Of a DNA stretch of 64,000 bases, positions 17,794-26,325 are shown in pieces; the first letter of the stretch is position 1; each line of letters begins with the position of its first letter. The notes below the pieces were generated by a model. The model made no database searches and was not told the DNA's origin. It saw nothing but the letters and a program-made list of their open reading frames with translations. The DNA is taken from assembly GCA_035501495.1 (NCBI GenBank), contig DATJWB010000049.1:19981-83980 (forward strand), given 5' to 3'. This DNA is from JAIQFL01 sp035501495 (GTDB lineage: Bacteria > Acidobacteriota > Terriglobia > Bryobacterales > Bryobacteraceae). The position numbers and the translations under genes were made by a program.

Positions 17794-18720
17794 TCACTTC
17801 GCCGCTGCCTCGGCCAACTCTCCGACCTTGCGGATCTCCAGCACCAGGTCGCCTTCGCCGTCGACGAAGAATGCCGGGGCGAAGCGCCTGCCCCACAAGA
17901 TTTCGTCATGTCGGTACGAATAGCGGGCCGCAACCGTCTGGCTGAAGGTATCGTCGTACGCCTTGACGAGGATCAGCACCTCCGCCTGAAGCCGCGCCAG
18001 ATCTTCAGCCGTCTTGCCCCAAAGCGGACTTTCCGAATCGATCGGGTGGACCACGGTCCAGGTGAGCGGCAGGAACAACACGCCGTCGCGTTCCAGCTTC
18101 AGCATTTGATAGGTGCGCTTCGGTTCGCCGTCGGCCGTCTCCACGGTCATGAGCATGGGCCGCACTTCCAACTCCATCAGCGAATTGGGACGCCGGTTGA
18201 CCACGCGAAACTGCAGGCTTGTGCCCTCCTGGTAGGGACTCACCACCATGGAGTCGCTGAAGCCGATCCGCGCGGACGGGCGCGAGACGCGGCCGTACAG
18301 CAGCCCGGTGGCGACCGCAAACGCCAGCACTCCCACCAGGGATTCGAACGACGAGACCAGGTTGGCCGACAAGCCTTTGGGCGAGATGTTCCCATAACCG
18401 ACCGTGGTGAGGGTGTGAGCGCTGAAGAAGAACCCGCTCATGAAGCGCTCGAAGGGCGTAGACGAATCGCCGCCCTGCAGTTGATCCGTCCCCAGCGCGA
18501 AATAAACCGCGGCGAACAAGGTATTGATCACCACATAGCATACGAAGAGCGACGCCAGGAATCGGCACCAGCCCATGTTGATGAGGTGCAGGTACGGGTG
18601 AACATCGCGCCAGGTGGTGCCGCGCCGATGTACGTTGAAGCTGCCGTCTTTATTGATGACCCGGCGGAAGGGAGAGGTGAATTGCTGGGTTAGGCCCGGG
18701 TCGAAGCCGACTTTGTGCAT
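17794..18720 (-). CDS. Inward-rectifier-type potassium channel (KirBac)
   Basis: 308 residues. The N-terminal slide-helix region contains INKDGSFNV, the Kir family signature. TM1 is at about 53-76. The pore helix and selectivity filter are TTVGYG (TVGYG at 106-110). TM2 is at about 118-138, and the rest is the cytoplasmic immunoglobulin-like Kir domain (VVNRRPNSLMELEVRPML, SPLWGKTAEDL). It conducts K+ across the inner membrane. The ATG at 18720 is preferred. A GTG at 18756, directly after the upstream stop, would add 12 residues unlike other Kir N-termini. The stop lies one base from the VapC relic. Confidence 0.92.
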   Translation of the reverse strand: MHKVGFDPGLTQQFTSPFRRVINKDGSFNVHRRGTTWRDVHPYLHLINMGWCRFLASLFVCYVVINTLFAAVYFALGTDQLQGGDSSTPFERFMSGFFFSAHTLTTVGYGNISPKGLSANLVSSFESLVGVLAFAVATGLLYGRVSRPSARIGFSDSMVVSPYQEGTSLQFRVVNRRPNSLMELEVRPMLMTVETADGEPKRTYQMLKLERDGVLFLPLTWTVVHPIDSESPLWGKTAEDLARLQAEVLILVKAYDDTFSQTVAARYSYRHDEILWGRRFAPAFFVDGEGDLVLEIRKVGELAEAAAK

Positions 18721-18756
18721 ACATACAAGATCATAAGAGAGCCCGCGCGGTTTCAC

Positions 18757-19155
18757 TTACGCCGCGGACAGCCACTCCCGGACCAGATCCTCCGGGCTCC
18801 CCTTCAGATCGAGGGGCACGCTGCGCGTTTCCCGGTTGCCTTCCAGATAAGCCGCGACGATCCCACCGGGCGTTGGACGCAGTTCCAGCCTGCGATCGCG
18901 CGCTTCCAGACGCAGGGTGGAACCCAGCCACACAATGTGCACTTTGGTGCGCATTCCATGACCCACCCGCGCCGCTTGCCGCAGCAGTTCCGCGGTGTAA
19001 GACCCCTTCTTCAACTCCTCCGCATAGGGAGCTATGGCCAGTTCGCCGGCACGCTGACTGTCACGTTCCCGCCGCCGCCGTTCCGCGTCTTCCTTGCTCT
19101 CCTCCTGGGACTCCAGGCTTTTGAGATTATTCTCCAGGTTGTCGAGGAAGCTCAT
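18757..19155 (-). CDS. Conserved protein of unknown function
   Basis: 132 residues. The N-terminal 35 residues are charged and probably helical or coiled-coil (MSFLDNLENNLKSLESQEES then KEDAERRRRERD). A compact alpha-beta part follows (VHIVWLGSTLRLEARDRRLE to IVAAYLEGN). No signal peptide and no motif I recognise. Its stop is 36 bp before the Kir gene ATG, so the two are probably one transcript. The 264 bp upstream (19156-19419) separate it from the divergent kinase and contain no other gene. Confidence 0.7.
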   Translation of the reverse strand: MSFLDNLENNLKSLESQEESKEDAERRRRERDSQRAGELAIAPYAEELKKGSYTAELLRQAARVGHGMRTKVHIVWLGSTLRLEARDRRLELRPTPGGIVAAYLEGNRETRSVPLDLKGSPEDLVREWLSAA

Positions 19156-19406
19156 ATTCTCCTATTTTGACGCAAACGGTGCGGCCATTTCGTAATTGGG
19201 GTCGGGACCTCCCGGTCTCGAGGTGAGGACTCGCGGTCACCTTACTTATGTGGCAATAAGTCCCTGTAAGTTCGCTATTACTGAATCGTACTATCACTGG
19301 AGAGCAGCAGACCCTTTACCACCAGCACTTAGTGTTCGATAGAGTACAGATATTCGCCCCGGAGACGAGCGCAATTCCGGTCCATCCGATACCCTATGGT
19401 GTTACC

Positions 19407-19413
19407 GGGGAGG
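19407..19413 (+). promoter_or_regulatory. Ribosome binding site deciding the histidine kinase start
   Basis: GGGGAGG ends 6 bp before ATG 19420. It therefore favours that start over an ATG at 19396, which would put the site inside the coding region. Confidence 0.6.
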
Positions 19414-19419
19414 CTAAGC

Positions 19420-20982
19420 ATGTCCTTGCCGCTGCGCGTGTTGTATATCGGTGCGAGTGGCGCCGAAGCCGTCGCGGCCGAACTGAAACGAGGTGGGTAC
19501 GCACCCGAATTCGAGCACGTCGTAGAGGAGCCGGCGCTCGACAAAGCGCTTGCTGGAAACTGGGATGTCGCGATCTGCGATTTCCAGCCGGGCGGCATCA
19601 GCCCTCTGACGGCGCTCGAGGCCATTCAGGCCAAGAGTATCGATCTCCCGCTGATGGTGGTTTCGGGCAAGATCAAGGATGCGGACGTCCTTTCGGTGCT
19701 CAAGGCCGGTGCCGCCGACCACCTGACCCGCACCAACCTGATGCGCCTGAATGCCGCGGTGGAGCGGGAGATCCGCGCGGTCCAGATGCGCCGCGAACGC
19801 ATCCGGCTGGAAGAGCAGTTCCGGCAGGCTCAGAAAATGGAGGCTGTCGGCCGCCTCGCCGGCGGCGTCGCGCACGATTTCAATAATCTCCTGACCGTCA
19901 TTACCGGATACAGCGACATGCTGCTGGCCAGCCGGGATCTGAAGCCGGCCCATCGGACCGCGCTCGAGGAAATCCGCCGCTCTGCCGAGCGCGGTGGTGC
20001 GCTCACGCACCAATTGCTTGCGTTCAGCCGGAGGCAGCCCCTCGAACCGCGGACCGTCCGGGTTAACGAATTGGTCCTGCAAATCGAGAAGCTCCTCCAC
20101 CGGCTGATTGGCGAAGATATCGAACTGGTGACCATTCCGGCAGCCGCCCAGGATACCGTGGAAGCCGATCCCGGCCGGTTCGAGCAGGTCATCATGAACC
20201 TCGCGGTGAACGCACGCGATGCCATGCCCAATGGCGGGAAGCTGACCATCGAAACCGGGACGGTTTACCTCGACGAAAGCTACACCGCCAAGCGCCTCGG
20301 CGTTCAGCCGGGACCGCATGTGACGATCTCGATCATCGATACCGGCGTTGGTATGGATGAGGAGACGCAAAGTCATCTGTTCGAGCCATTCTTCACGACC
20401 AAGAAAGCCGGGCGGGGTACGGGGTTGGGGCTCGCGACGGCGTACGGGATCATCCGTCAAAGCGGCGGAGCGATCGGCATGTTCAGCGAACTGGGAAGGG
20501 GCACCACCGCGCGGATCTATCTGCCGGTAGCCAAGAGCAGGTTGGCCCCCGAGCCGCAAAAGACCGCCGGCCAGGCGACGCTGAATGGCGCCGAAACCAT
20601 TCTGGTTGTGGAAGACGAGGCACGCGTCCGGAAGTTGATGGTGGACGTGCTCACAAGCCGCGGCTACACCGTGCTGGAAGCGACTCGCGGCCAGGAAGCC
20701 GTACGCGTCGCGAGAAAACATAAGGGCGACATCCACCTGGCCTTGGTTGACGTGGTGATGCCGGAGATGAGCGGGCCCGATCTCGTGCGGGAGCTTTTAC
20801 CGCGGCGGCCGCAAATGCGCGTGCTTTACATCTCCGGATACACCGAAGAAGCCATCGTGCACCACGGCATCCCGGAATCGGGCGCGGCATTCCTCCAGAA
20901 GCCGTTCGTTCCTGACACCCTGGCGCAGAAAGTGCGTGAAGTTCTCGACGGACGCAGCAACTCCGCCAACGACACCAGTTGA
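19420..20982 (+). CDS. Hybrid sensor histidine kinase with degenerate N-terminal receiver and C-terminal receiver
   Basis: 520 residues, soluble. Residues 1-125 resemble a receiver domain (VAICDFQPGGISPLTALEAI). However, the usual acidic pair at the N-terminus is replaced (LYIGAS), and the conserved lysine region reads DHLTRTNL. Phosphorylation there is therefore doubtful. The HisKA domain has H152 (AGGVAHDFNNLLTVITGYSD). The HATPase domain has NLAVNARDAMP, DTGVGMD and GRGTGLGLATAYGI. A canonical C-terminal receiver starts at ILVVEDEARVRK with phospho-acceptor D444. It resembles PAS-less hybrid kinases common in Acidobacteria and Myxococcota. No response regulator gene is adjacent. The signal may enter via the N-terminal pseudo-receiver. 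Confidence 0.9.
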   Translation: MSLPLRVLYIGASGAEAVAAELKRGGYAPEFEHVVEEPALDKALAGNWDVAICDFQPGGISPLTALEAIQAKSIDLPLMVVSGKIKDADVLSVLKAGAADHLTRTNLMRLNAAVEREIRAVQMRRERIRLEEQFRQAQKMEAVGRLAGGVAHDFNNLLTVITGYSDMLLASRDLKPAHRTALEEIRRSAERGGALTHQLLAFSRRQPLEPRTVRVNELVLQIEKLLHRLIGEDIELVTIPAAAQDTVEADPGRFEQVIMNLAVNARDAMPNGGKLTIETGTVYLDESYTAKRLGVQPGPHVTISIIDTGVGMDEETQSHLFEPFFTTKKAGRGTGLGLATAYGIIRQSGGAIGMFSELGRGTTARIYLPVAKSRLAPEPQKTAGQATLNGAETILVVEDEARVRKLMVDVLTSRGYTVLEATRGQEAVRVARKHKGDIHLALVDVVMPEMSGPDLVRELLPRRPQMRVLYISGYTEEAIVHHGIPESGAAFLQKPFVPDTLAQKVREVLDGRSNSANDTS

Positions 20983-21008
20983 GGTGTGTGTTCCGGAGCG
21001 GCTAGAAT
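20979..21008 (+). promoter_or_regulatory. Possible promoter giving a near-leaderless transcript
   Basis: TTGAGG, 18 bp, TAGAAT. Transcription would begin within a base or two of ATG 21016, and no ribosome site is seen there. Confidence 0.35.
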
Positions 21009-21015
21009 TACCGCT

Positions 21016-21360
21016 ATGAGTCTCCTGAAGAAGCTTCTGCTCAACCTGTTGCTCGGCACCGCGCTGCTGACCGTCGTAACCCCGGGGAATGCGCGAGCCC
21101 AAGCCGGCACATCACCATCCGCAACTTCGGCCAAGAAAGATGGCTTGCTCGATCTCAACAGCGCTACCGAAGCCGACCTGAAGAAATTGCCCGGAATCGG
21201 CGATGCGTACGCAGCCAGAATCGTGCAAAACCGGCCCTACCGCGCCAAGAACGAGCTTGTCCAGAAGAAGATCATCCCCGACGCCACCTACCAAAAAATC
21301 AAGGACCTGGTCATCGCTAAACAGCCCCCCGCGGCCCCAAAGACTCCGCCTAAGAAATAA
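21016..21360 (+). CDS. Secreted ComEA-like helix-hairpin-helix protein
   Basis: 114 residues. The signal peptide runs to about residue 29 (LLLNLLLGTALLTVVTPGNA RAQA region). A 65-residue helix-hairpin-helix domain follows: LLDLNSATEADLKKLPGIGD, then AYAARIVQNRPYRAKNELVQ. The tail is rich in Pro and Lys (APKTPPKK). ComEA-type domains bind DNA non-specifically during uptake, but small stand-alone versions are widespread and mostly uncharacterised. No competence genes are near. The start follows the signal peptide. An in-frame ATG 30 bp upstream would add unrelated residues. Confidence 0.82.
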   Translation: MSLLKKLLLNLLLGTALLTVVTPGNARAQAGTSPSATSAKKDGLLDLNSATEADLKKLPGIGDAYAARIVQNRPYRAKNELVQKKIIPDATYQKIKDLVIAKQPPAAPKTPPKK

Positions 21361-21439
21361 CCGCGTCTCAGCCGCCAGCGTGAGCGTCCATTCAGTCTCC
21401 GGCCAGCAGAAACACGATCTATGGCATCATTGATGGACT

Positions 21440-22849
21440 GTGCCCACTCAGCCCTCCGCGGAAGCCACCGTCGCACGATTGCAGGAATCTACGCTGCGGC
21501 GGGAAATGGGCCTCTGGGACCTGGTCCTGGCGCAGGTTCTCTGCGTAGTCGGATCCTCGTGGGTCGGAATTGCGGGTAAACTCGGGCGGGCCCACGTCGT
21601 CTTCTGGCTCGGATCGATGCTGTTGTTCTACCTGCCGCTGGCCGCGCTGGTCATCTATCTGAACCGGCTGATGCCGCTCGAAGGCGGGCTGTATCAATGG
21701 GCCAAAGCCGGCTACGGCGAAATGGCCGGCTTTCTCACCGCCTGGAACCTGTGGATCTACGCCGTGATCGTAACCGGCGCCATCATTTTTGTGGTCCCGA
21801 CCGATCTGTCGTATATGCTCGGCCCCCCGGCCGCGTGGCTGCCGGGAAGCAAGGCCGCGACTCTTGCCATCACCGGCGGTGTGATGGCGGCCATCACCTG
21901 GGTGGCCGTGCGCGGGCTGGACATCGGCAAGTGGCTGCACAACATCGGCAGCCTCATGATCCTGCTGGCGTACGTGATTCTGCTGGCGCTCCCCGTATGG
22001 GGGCTTCTGCGCGGCAAGATCTCGCACTTCGAGCCCATCCCGTGGCAGTGGCCCAAGTCCGACTGGTTCAGCCTGGCGGTCTTCGGGCAAATGACGGTAG
22101 GAGCGCTCAGCGGCTTCGAATATGTCGCGATCCTGGCGGGCGAGTGCCGCAGCGCTGCCCGCACCATCGGGCAGTCCGTGCTCCTGTCGGCGCCGGTGAT
22201 TGCGCTGATGTTCATCCTGGGCACCAGTTCCGTGCTCGCCTTCGTCGGAGACAAGCCCATCAACGTGATCGGACCGATTCCGCAAACCATGCGGCTGGCC
22301 TTCGGAGACACCGGCGCGGGGGCCTGGGCCGCGCCGTTTGCCATTCTGCTGCTGATCGCCCGTGCGATTGCCGGCGCCAGCCTGATCTTCACCGGTCTCA
22401 CGCGGCTGCCGATGACCGCGGGTTGGGACAGCCTGGTGCCCCAGTGGTTTACCAGGCTGGACCCGCGCCGGCGGACGCCGGTGAACTCGATCCTGTTCGT
22501 GGCGGCCCTGGTGATGCTGTTCATCCTGCTCAGCATGCTCGGCGTGGAAGAGCAGGAAGCCAACCAGTTGCTGGCGGCTTCCTCCATCGTCTTATACGCC
22601 ATCAGCTATGTTTCGCTGTTTGCGCTTCCGGTTTTCGGCCGCGCTTCGCTGCGGATGGCTCTGCCCGGATGGCTGAAAGCGGTGTCGATGGCGGGCCTGC
22701 TCGCCAGTGCGATTTCCCTATTCATCGGGGTGTACCCGATTGTCAACGTGGTCAGCAGGGCCGCGTATGCCGCCAAGATTACGAGCATCGTCGTGATCGC
22801 GAATATGGCGGGTGTCCTGATCTATCGCACAGGCCAACGGCGGCGCTAG
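21440..22849 (+). CDS. APC-superfamily amino acid transporter
   Basis: 469 residues with about 12 transmembrane segments. The first helix region reads MGLWDLVLAQVLCVVGSSWV, where APC proteins have the GxG substrate-binding unwinding. TM3 (LPLEGGLYQWAKAGYGEMAG) is characteristic of APC transporters. TM6 has MTVGALSGFEYVAILAGECR, the family's second unwound helix. It probably takes up amino acids or amines; substrate unknown. The start is the GTG at 21440 (VPTQPSAEATV); an ATG at 21421 is out of frame. It is convergent with the Ser/Thr kinase gene. Confidence 0.88.
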   Translation: MPTQPSAEATVARLQESTLRREMGLWDLVLAQVLCVVGSSWVGIAGKLGRAHVVFWLGSMLLFYLPLAALVIYLNRLMPLEGGLYQWAKAGYGEMAGFLTAWNLWIYAVIVTGAIIFVVPTDLSYMLGPPAAWLPGSKAATLAITGGVMAAITWVAVRGLDIGKWLHNIGSLMILLAYVILLALPVWGLLRGKISHFEPIPWQWPKSDWFSLAVFGQMTVGALSGFEYVAILAGECRSAARTIGQSVLLSAPVIALMFILGTSSVLAFVGDKPINVIGPIPQTMRLAFGDTGAGAWAAPFAILLLIARAIAGASLIFTGLTRLPMTAGWDSLVPQWFTRLDPRRRTPVNSILFVAALVMLFILLSMLGVEEQEANQLLAASSIVLYAISYVSLFALPVFGRASLRMALPGWLKAVSMAGLLASAISLFIGVYPIVNVVSRAAYAAKITSIVVIANMAGVLIYRTGQRRR

Positions 22850-22866
22850 TGTCCTCAGGAGATTGA

Positions 22867-22885
22867 GACACGACCCGCGCCACAT
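22867..22885 (-). repeat. Dispersed hairpin repeat, degenerate copy
   Basis: Read on the minus strand, ATGTGGCGCGGG is followed by TCGTGTC. The left half of the usual hairpin has lost about 3 nt. It lies in the 48-bp gap between two convergent genes. Confidence 0.45.
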
Positions 22886-22897
22886 GATGAGTGAGGC

Positions 22898-25546
22898 TCA
22901 CTCGCTGCGCAGGGCGAGTTGGCGTTGCACGAATCCGTTGTGCGGCAGTTTGCCGTCCCATTGCCGCCACAGCTCCAGCCGGTGTTCGTCCATGCCGGCC
23001 GCCTTGCCCCTGTTTCCCGCCCGCCGGTACACTCCCGCCATGTAGTAGTACATCATCGAAACCTTGTTCGCGTCCATGAGGTCGCCGAGCGGGTCGGGCT
23101 TCGACGCCATCATGGCATCCCATAACTGCTCATAGATCTCCACCGCGCGGAGGCGATCGCCGGACTGAGACTCAAAATCCGCCTGCGCGCGCATTACGGT
23201 CACAACTTCACTTTCGGGATCGATTTGTTGCGCCGGATAGTCTTTCGTGTCGCGAAGCAGCGCGAATGCCGCCGCGATGCGTTGGTGGGCCTCGGCGAGC
23301 CGATGCAGCCGGCGCAGCGGATAAGAGGACTCGGCCAGCGCTTCCGCCTCACGGCGCCGCGCCTGGACATTGTTCTGGATTTCCCGCATTCTCCGGATGC
23401 CCAGGTCGAACGTGGCCAGCGACTCTTCGGGATCCCGCTCCTCCAGAAGATCGGCCAGCTCACGGGAGCACAACGCCAGGCGGTCGCGGGCGGCCTGATC
23501 GCGCGGATCCCTGGAACATTGAGCCTCCATCAGGTCCACAGCCCTCCGGTAGACCGCAAGGGCCTCGCTGGTCCGCCCCAGACTGATGCCGCCATCCTGG
23601 CCCAGAGTCCTTGCCTCGCGCAGCAGGATGCCATAGAGATTGAGTGACCGTTGCACCGGGTCGGCTGGCACCGGCCCCTCGGCGATCTGCCGTGCTTCGC
23701 GCAGAGCTTCGAGCGCCTCCTCCAGGCGGCCCTGCGAACGAAGCGAACTGCCGATCAGGCTGAGGCTCGCGGACCGAATCACCGGTTCCGAAGGCAGCGA
23801 CACGGCCGCTTCCATGGATTTTCCGGCGTATTCGCGGCCTTCCTCGTATCGGTGGAGGTTCACATAACAGAGCGCGACGTTCTTGTAATAGCCGGCCGCT
23901 TCGCTTCTTTGTTCCGCCGTGAGCGTTCCGGTATGGAAGAGCCGGCCAAGCCGTTCGGCCGCCCGGTCGGCCTGCACTCCCGCGGCGGCATCCCGCCTCA
24001 TCGACGTTTCCACAATCATGCGATCGTGCGCGATCCCGGCCGATAACAGCAAGGCCGCCGCGCTGTCCTTTCGCGACGCGAGCACCAGATCGACGAATCG
24101 CGCGGCCTTCGTCAAGCTCTCTTCCGCCTTGTCGAGTTCCCCCAGGTTCAGGCTCGTCGGCACGCCCTGGATGCGAGCCACTCGCATGTATGCCGCGCCG
24201 ATCTCCTGGGCCAGATCCAGGTCTCCGTGCGCGGAAGCGCCCAATCGCTCCAGGTACTCGAGCGACATGGATACCAGTTCGTGCCGCGCTTCGGTTGCGC
24301 CGGGCAGGAACCGAATCCGCGCGTCGAGGTCGAAGACTTTACCGGAGAGAAGCTGCAGCTGCTGGAAACGCTCCTGGGCAATAACCCGCTGCCGGTTCGC
24401 CGCGTAAAGTCCCACGGACAGCCCCGCGATGGTCAATGCGGTGGCCGCGACCGTCGCGCGGTAGCGCCGCACGAACCTGCGCGTTCGATACCAGGCATTC
24501 CCCGATCGGGCGCGAATGGGCCGCCATTCCAGGAACGCCCGAATATCGCCGGCCAGCGCCTCGACCGAGGAATACCGATGCTCCGGCTCCTTGCGAAGTG
24601 CCTTTCGGAGAATAAAATCGAGATCGGTGGGCAGCTCCGGATTCAGGCGGCTGGCGCGAACCGGCTCGTTGGTGCAAATCGCGGTATCGATCGCTTCCGG
24701 CGTCCGAGCCGGAAAGACGTGGGGCGACTGCCCGGTGAGAAGATCGTACAGCACGGCGCCGAGGGAATATACATCCGTCGCGGTAGTCTGCACGCTGCCG
24801 CGCACCTGCTCGGGGCTGGCATAGTCGGGAGTGAGCAGACGCTCCAGCGTACGTGTCTGGTCGGTTACTTCGTCCAGGATTTTGGCGATGCCGAAATCCA
24901 GCAGCTTGGGATGTCCGTCCGTGTTGACCAGGATATTGGACGGCTTGAGGTCGCGGTGAATGATCAGATTGCGATGGGCGTAAGAGACCGCCTCACAGAC
25001 CTCCAGGAAGAGATGCAGCTTGTCACGCAGGTCGAGCCCTCGGGAATAGACATCGATGGGCACGCCATCGATGTACTCCAGCACGAGATACGGCCTGCCC
25101 CCGGTGGTCTCACCGGCGTCCATCAGGCGGGCGATTCCGGGATGCTGCAGGGATGCCAGAATCTGGCGCTCCTGCAGAAACCGGTACTGGAACGAGCGCC
25201 GCGAAACCCCTTGCTGGATCAGCTTGATGGCGACACGCTGCTCGATCCGGCCGTCCATCCGCTCGGCCAGAAAAACTTCGCCCGCGCCGCCGCGGCCCAG
25301 AACCCGGGTCAGGCGGTATGGCCCGCAACGCCGCCCACCCGATAGCGACTCACCCGCTTCGAGAACCTCCGCCGCTTCCCCGGCGATCATCTCGTCGAGC
25401 GGTGCATCTGTCGAATCAAAGCTGAGAAGCGACTCCACCTCGGCCCGCAGTTCCGCCGGCACCCGATTCCGTTCGAAGTACTGCTCGCGCTCCGCCGGAG
25501 CCAGGTCTGCCACTTCGCGGAACAGCAAGGGCACCTCGTCGCGCAT
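22898..25546 (-). CDS. Membrane-anchored Ser/Thr protein kinase with C-terminal TPR-like region
   Basis: 882 residues. An N-terminal helical region (1-70) is typical of the acidobacterial/planctomycete kinases encoded beside ECF sigma factors. The kinase domain spans about 76-345. The glycine loop is LGRGGAGEVF, the ATP lysine K108, the catalytic HRDLKPSN at 197-204 and DFG at 217-219; SPEQVRG lies in the activation segment. A single TM helix follows at about 378-396 (AATALTIAGLSVGLYAA). The remaining 480 residues are helical repeats resembling tetratricopeptide repeats (LDKAEESLTKAARFV, LEEALEALREARQIAEG). It faces a divergent ECF sigma gene 161 bp away, suggesting a shared regulatory region. 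Confidence 0.93.
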   Translation of the reverse strand: MRDEVPLLFREVADLAPAEREQYFERNRVPAELRAEVESLLSFDSTDAPLDEMIAGEAAEVLEAGESLSGGRRCGPYRLTRVLGRGGAGEVFLAERMDGRIEQRVAIKLIQQGVSRRSFQYRFLQERQILASLQHPGIARLMDAGETTGGRPYLVLEYIDGVPIDVYSRGLDLRDKLHLFLEVCEAVSYAHRNLIIHRDLKPSNILVNTDGHPKLLDFGIAKILDEVTDQTRTLERLLTPDYASPEQVRGSVQTTATDVYSLGAVLYDLLTGQSPHVFPARTPEAIDTAICTNEPVRASRLNPELPTDLDFILRKALRKEPEHRYSSVEALAGDIRAFLEWRPIRARSGNAWYRTRRFVRRYRATVAATALTIAGLSVGLYAANRQRVIAQERFQQLQLLSGKVFDLDARIRFLPGATEARHELVSMSLEYLERLGASAHGDLDLAQEIGAAYMRVARIQGVPTSLNLGELDKAEESLTKAARFVDLVLASRKDSAAALLLSAGIAHDRMIVETSMRRDAAAGVQADRAAERLGRLFHTGTLTAEQRSEAAGYYKNVALCYVNLHRYEEGREYAGKSMEAAVSLPSEPVIRSASLSLIGSSLRSQGRLEEALEALREARQIAEGPVPADPVQRSLNLYGILLREARTLGQDGGISLGRTSEALAVYRRAVDLMEAQCSRDPRDQAARDRLALCSRELADLLEERDPEESLATFDLGIRRMREIQNNVQARRREAEALAESSYPLRRLHRLAEAHQRIAAAFALLRDTKDYPAQQIDPESEVVTVMRAQADFESQSGDRLRAVEIYEQLWDAMMASKPDPLGDLMDANKVSMMYYYMAGVYRRAGNRGKAAGMDEHRLELWRQWDGKLPHNGFVQRQLALRSE

Positions 25547-25661
25547 AATTCACCATATGATGCCACAGGGCACTGCGGCGGGTGCGGTCGCCTGTCCCGC
25601 GTTTATCGGGCAGTTCCCTCTAATGTTCTTAGCGAGGAATTTTAAGGAAATTCGCGCGACG

Positions 25662-25667
25662 TATAAT
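25662..25667 (+). promoter_or_regulatory. Consensus -10 element upstream of the ECF sigma gene
   Basis: TATAAT, 40 bp before ATG 25708. There is no recognisable -35 at the right distance (an A/T-rich stretch lies there), so only half of a promoter is supported. Confidence 0.35.
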
Positions 25668-25707
25668 ACTTTCCATCGGCACCCAACCCCATCCTACGAT
25701 CACCGAG

Positions 25708-26250
25708 ATGCTCCACCAACTCCGTTCCGGAGACGAATCCGCGCGGGGTGAGCTCCTGAACGTGGTGTATGCGACCCTGCATCGGATTGCCAGAACGCAT
25801 CTCCGCCGCGAACGCTCCGATCACACGCTGCAGCCCACGGCGCTGGTGCACGAGGCGTACCTCAAGCTTTTCGGCCATTCCGAAATCCAGTTCGTGGACC
25901 GGGCACACTTCTTTGCGGTGGTGTCCCAGGCAATGCGGCGGATTCTGGTCGACCACGCCCGGGCGCGGGCAGCCGCGCGGCGCGGCGACGGGCGCGTCTC
26001 TCTCGACCCGACAATTGAAGTGCAGTCGGACGCCGGCGGCCAGCAGGTCCGTCTCCTCGAGCTCGACCTCGCCCTGGACGCGCTGGCGCAGGAGAAGAGG
26101 CCGCTTGCCGAACTCATCGAGATGCGCTATTTCGGCGGTATGACCGCGGAGGAGACGGCCGAAGTGGTGAGCCGGTCGGTCCACGTGGTGCGCCACGAAC
26201 TGCGCCTTGCCCATGCCTGGCTGCGGCGGGAATTGGCGGGAAAGCGCTAG
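25708..26250 (+). CDS. ECF-type RNA polymerase sigma factor (Sig-70_X6/TIGR02999 type)
   Basis: 180 residues. Region 2 has ELLNVVYATLHRIARTHLRR, then HTLQPTALVHEAYLKLFG, the signature of the acidobacterial/planctomycete ECF group. FFAVVSQAMRRILVDHARAR follows. Region 4 contains EMRYFGGMTAEETAEVV and a recognition helix. Members usually pair with Ser/Thr kinases rather than with anti-sigma factors. Here the kinase is divergent. The ATG 25708 has no strong ribosome site. The product starts directly at the conserved LHQLRSGDESARGELL. Confidence 0.92.
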   Translation: MLHQLRSGDESARGELLNVVYATLHRIARTHLRRERSDHTLQPTALVHEAYLKLFGHSEIQFVDRAHFFAVVSQAMRRILVDHARARAAARRGDGRVSLDPTIEVQSDAGGQQVRLLELDLALDALAQEKRPLAELIEMRYFGGMTAEETAEVVSRSVHVVRHELRLAHAWLRRELAGKR

Positions 26251-26325
26251 AGAAAGAATTATGGGCCGGAGTGCTCGGCCCCGCATGCCGTAAAGTATTC
26301 CCGCATCCTATGTCACAATATCGCA

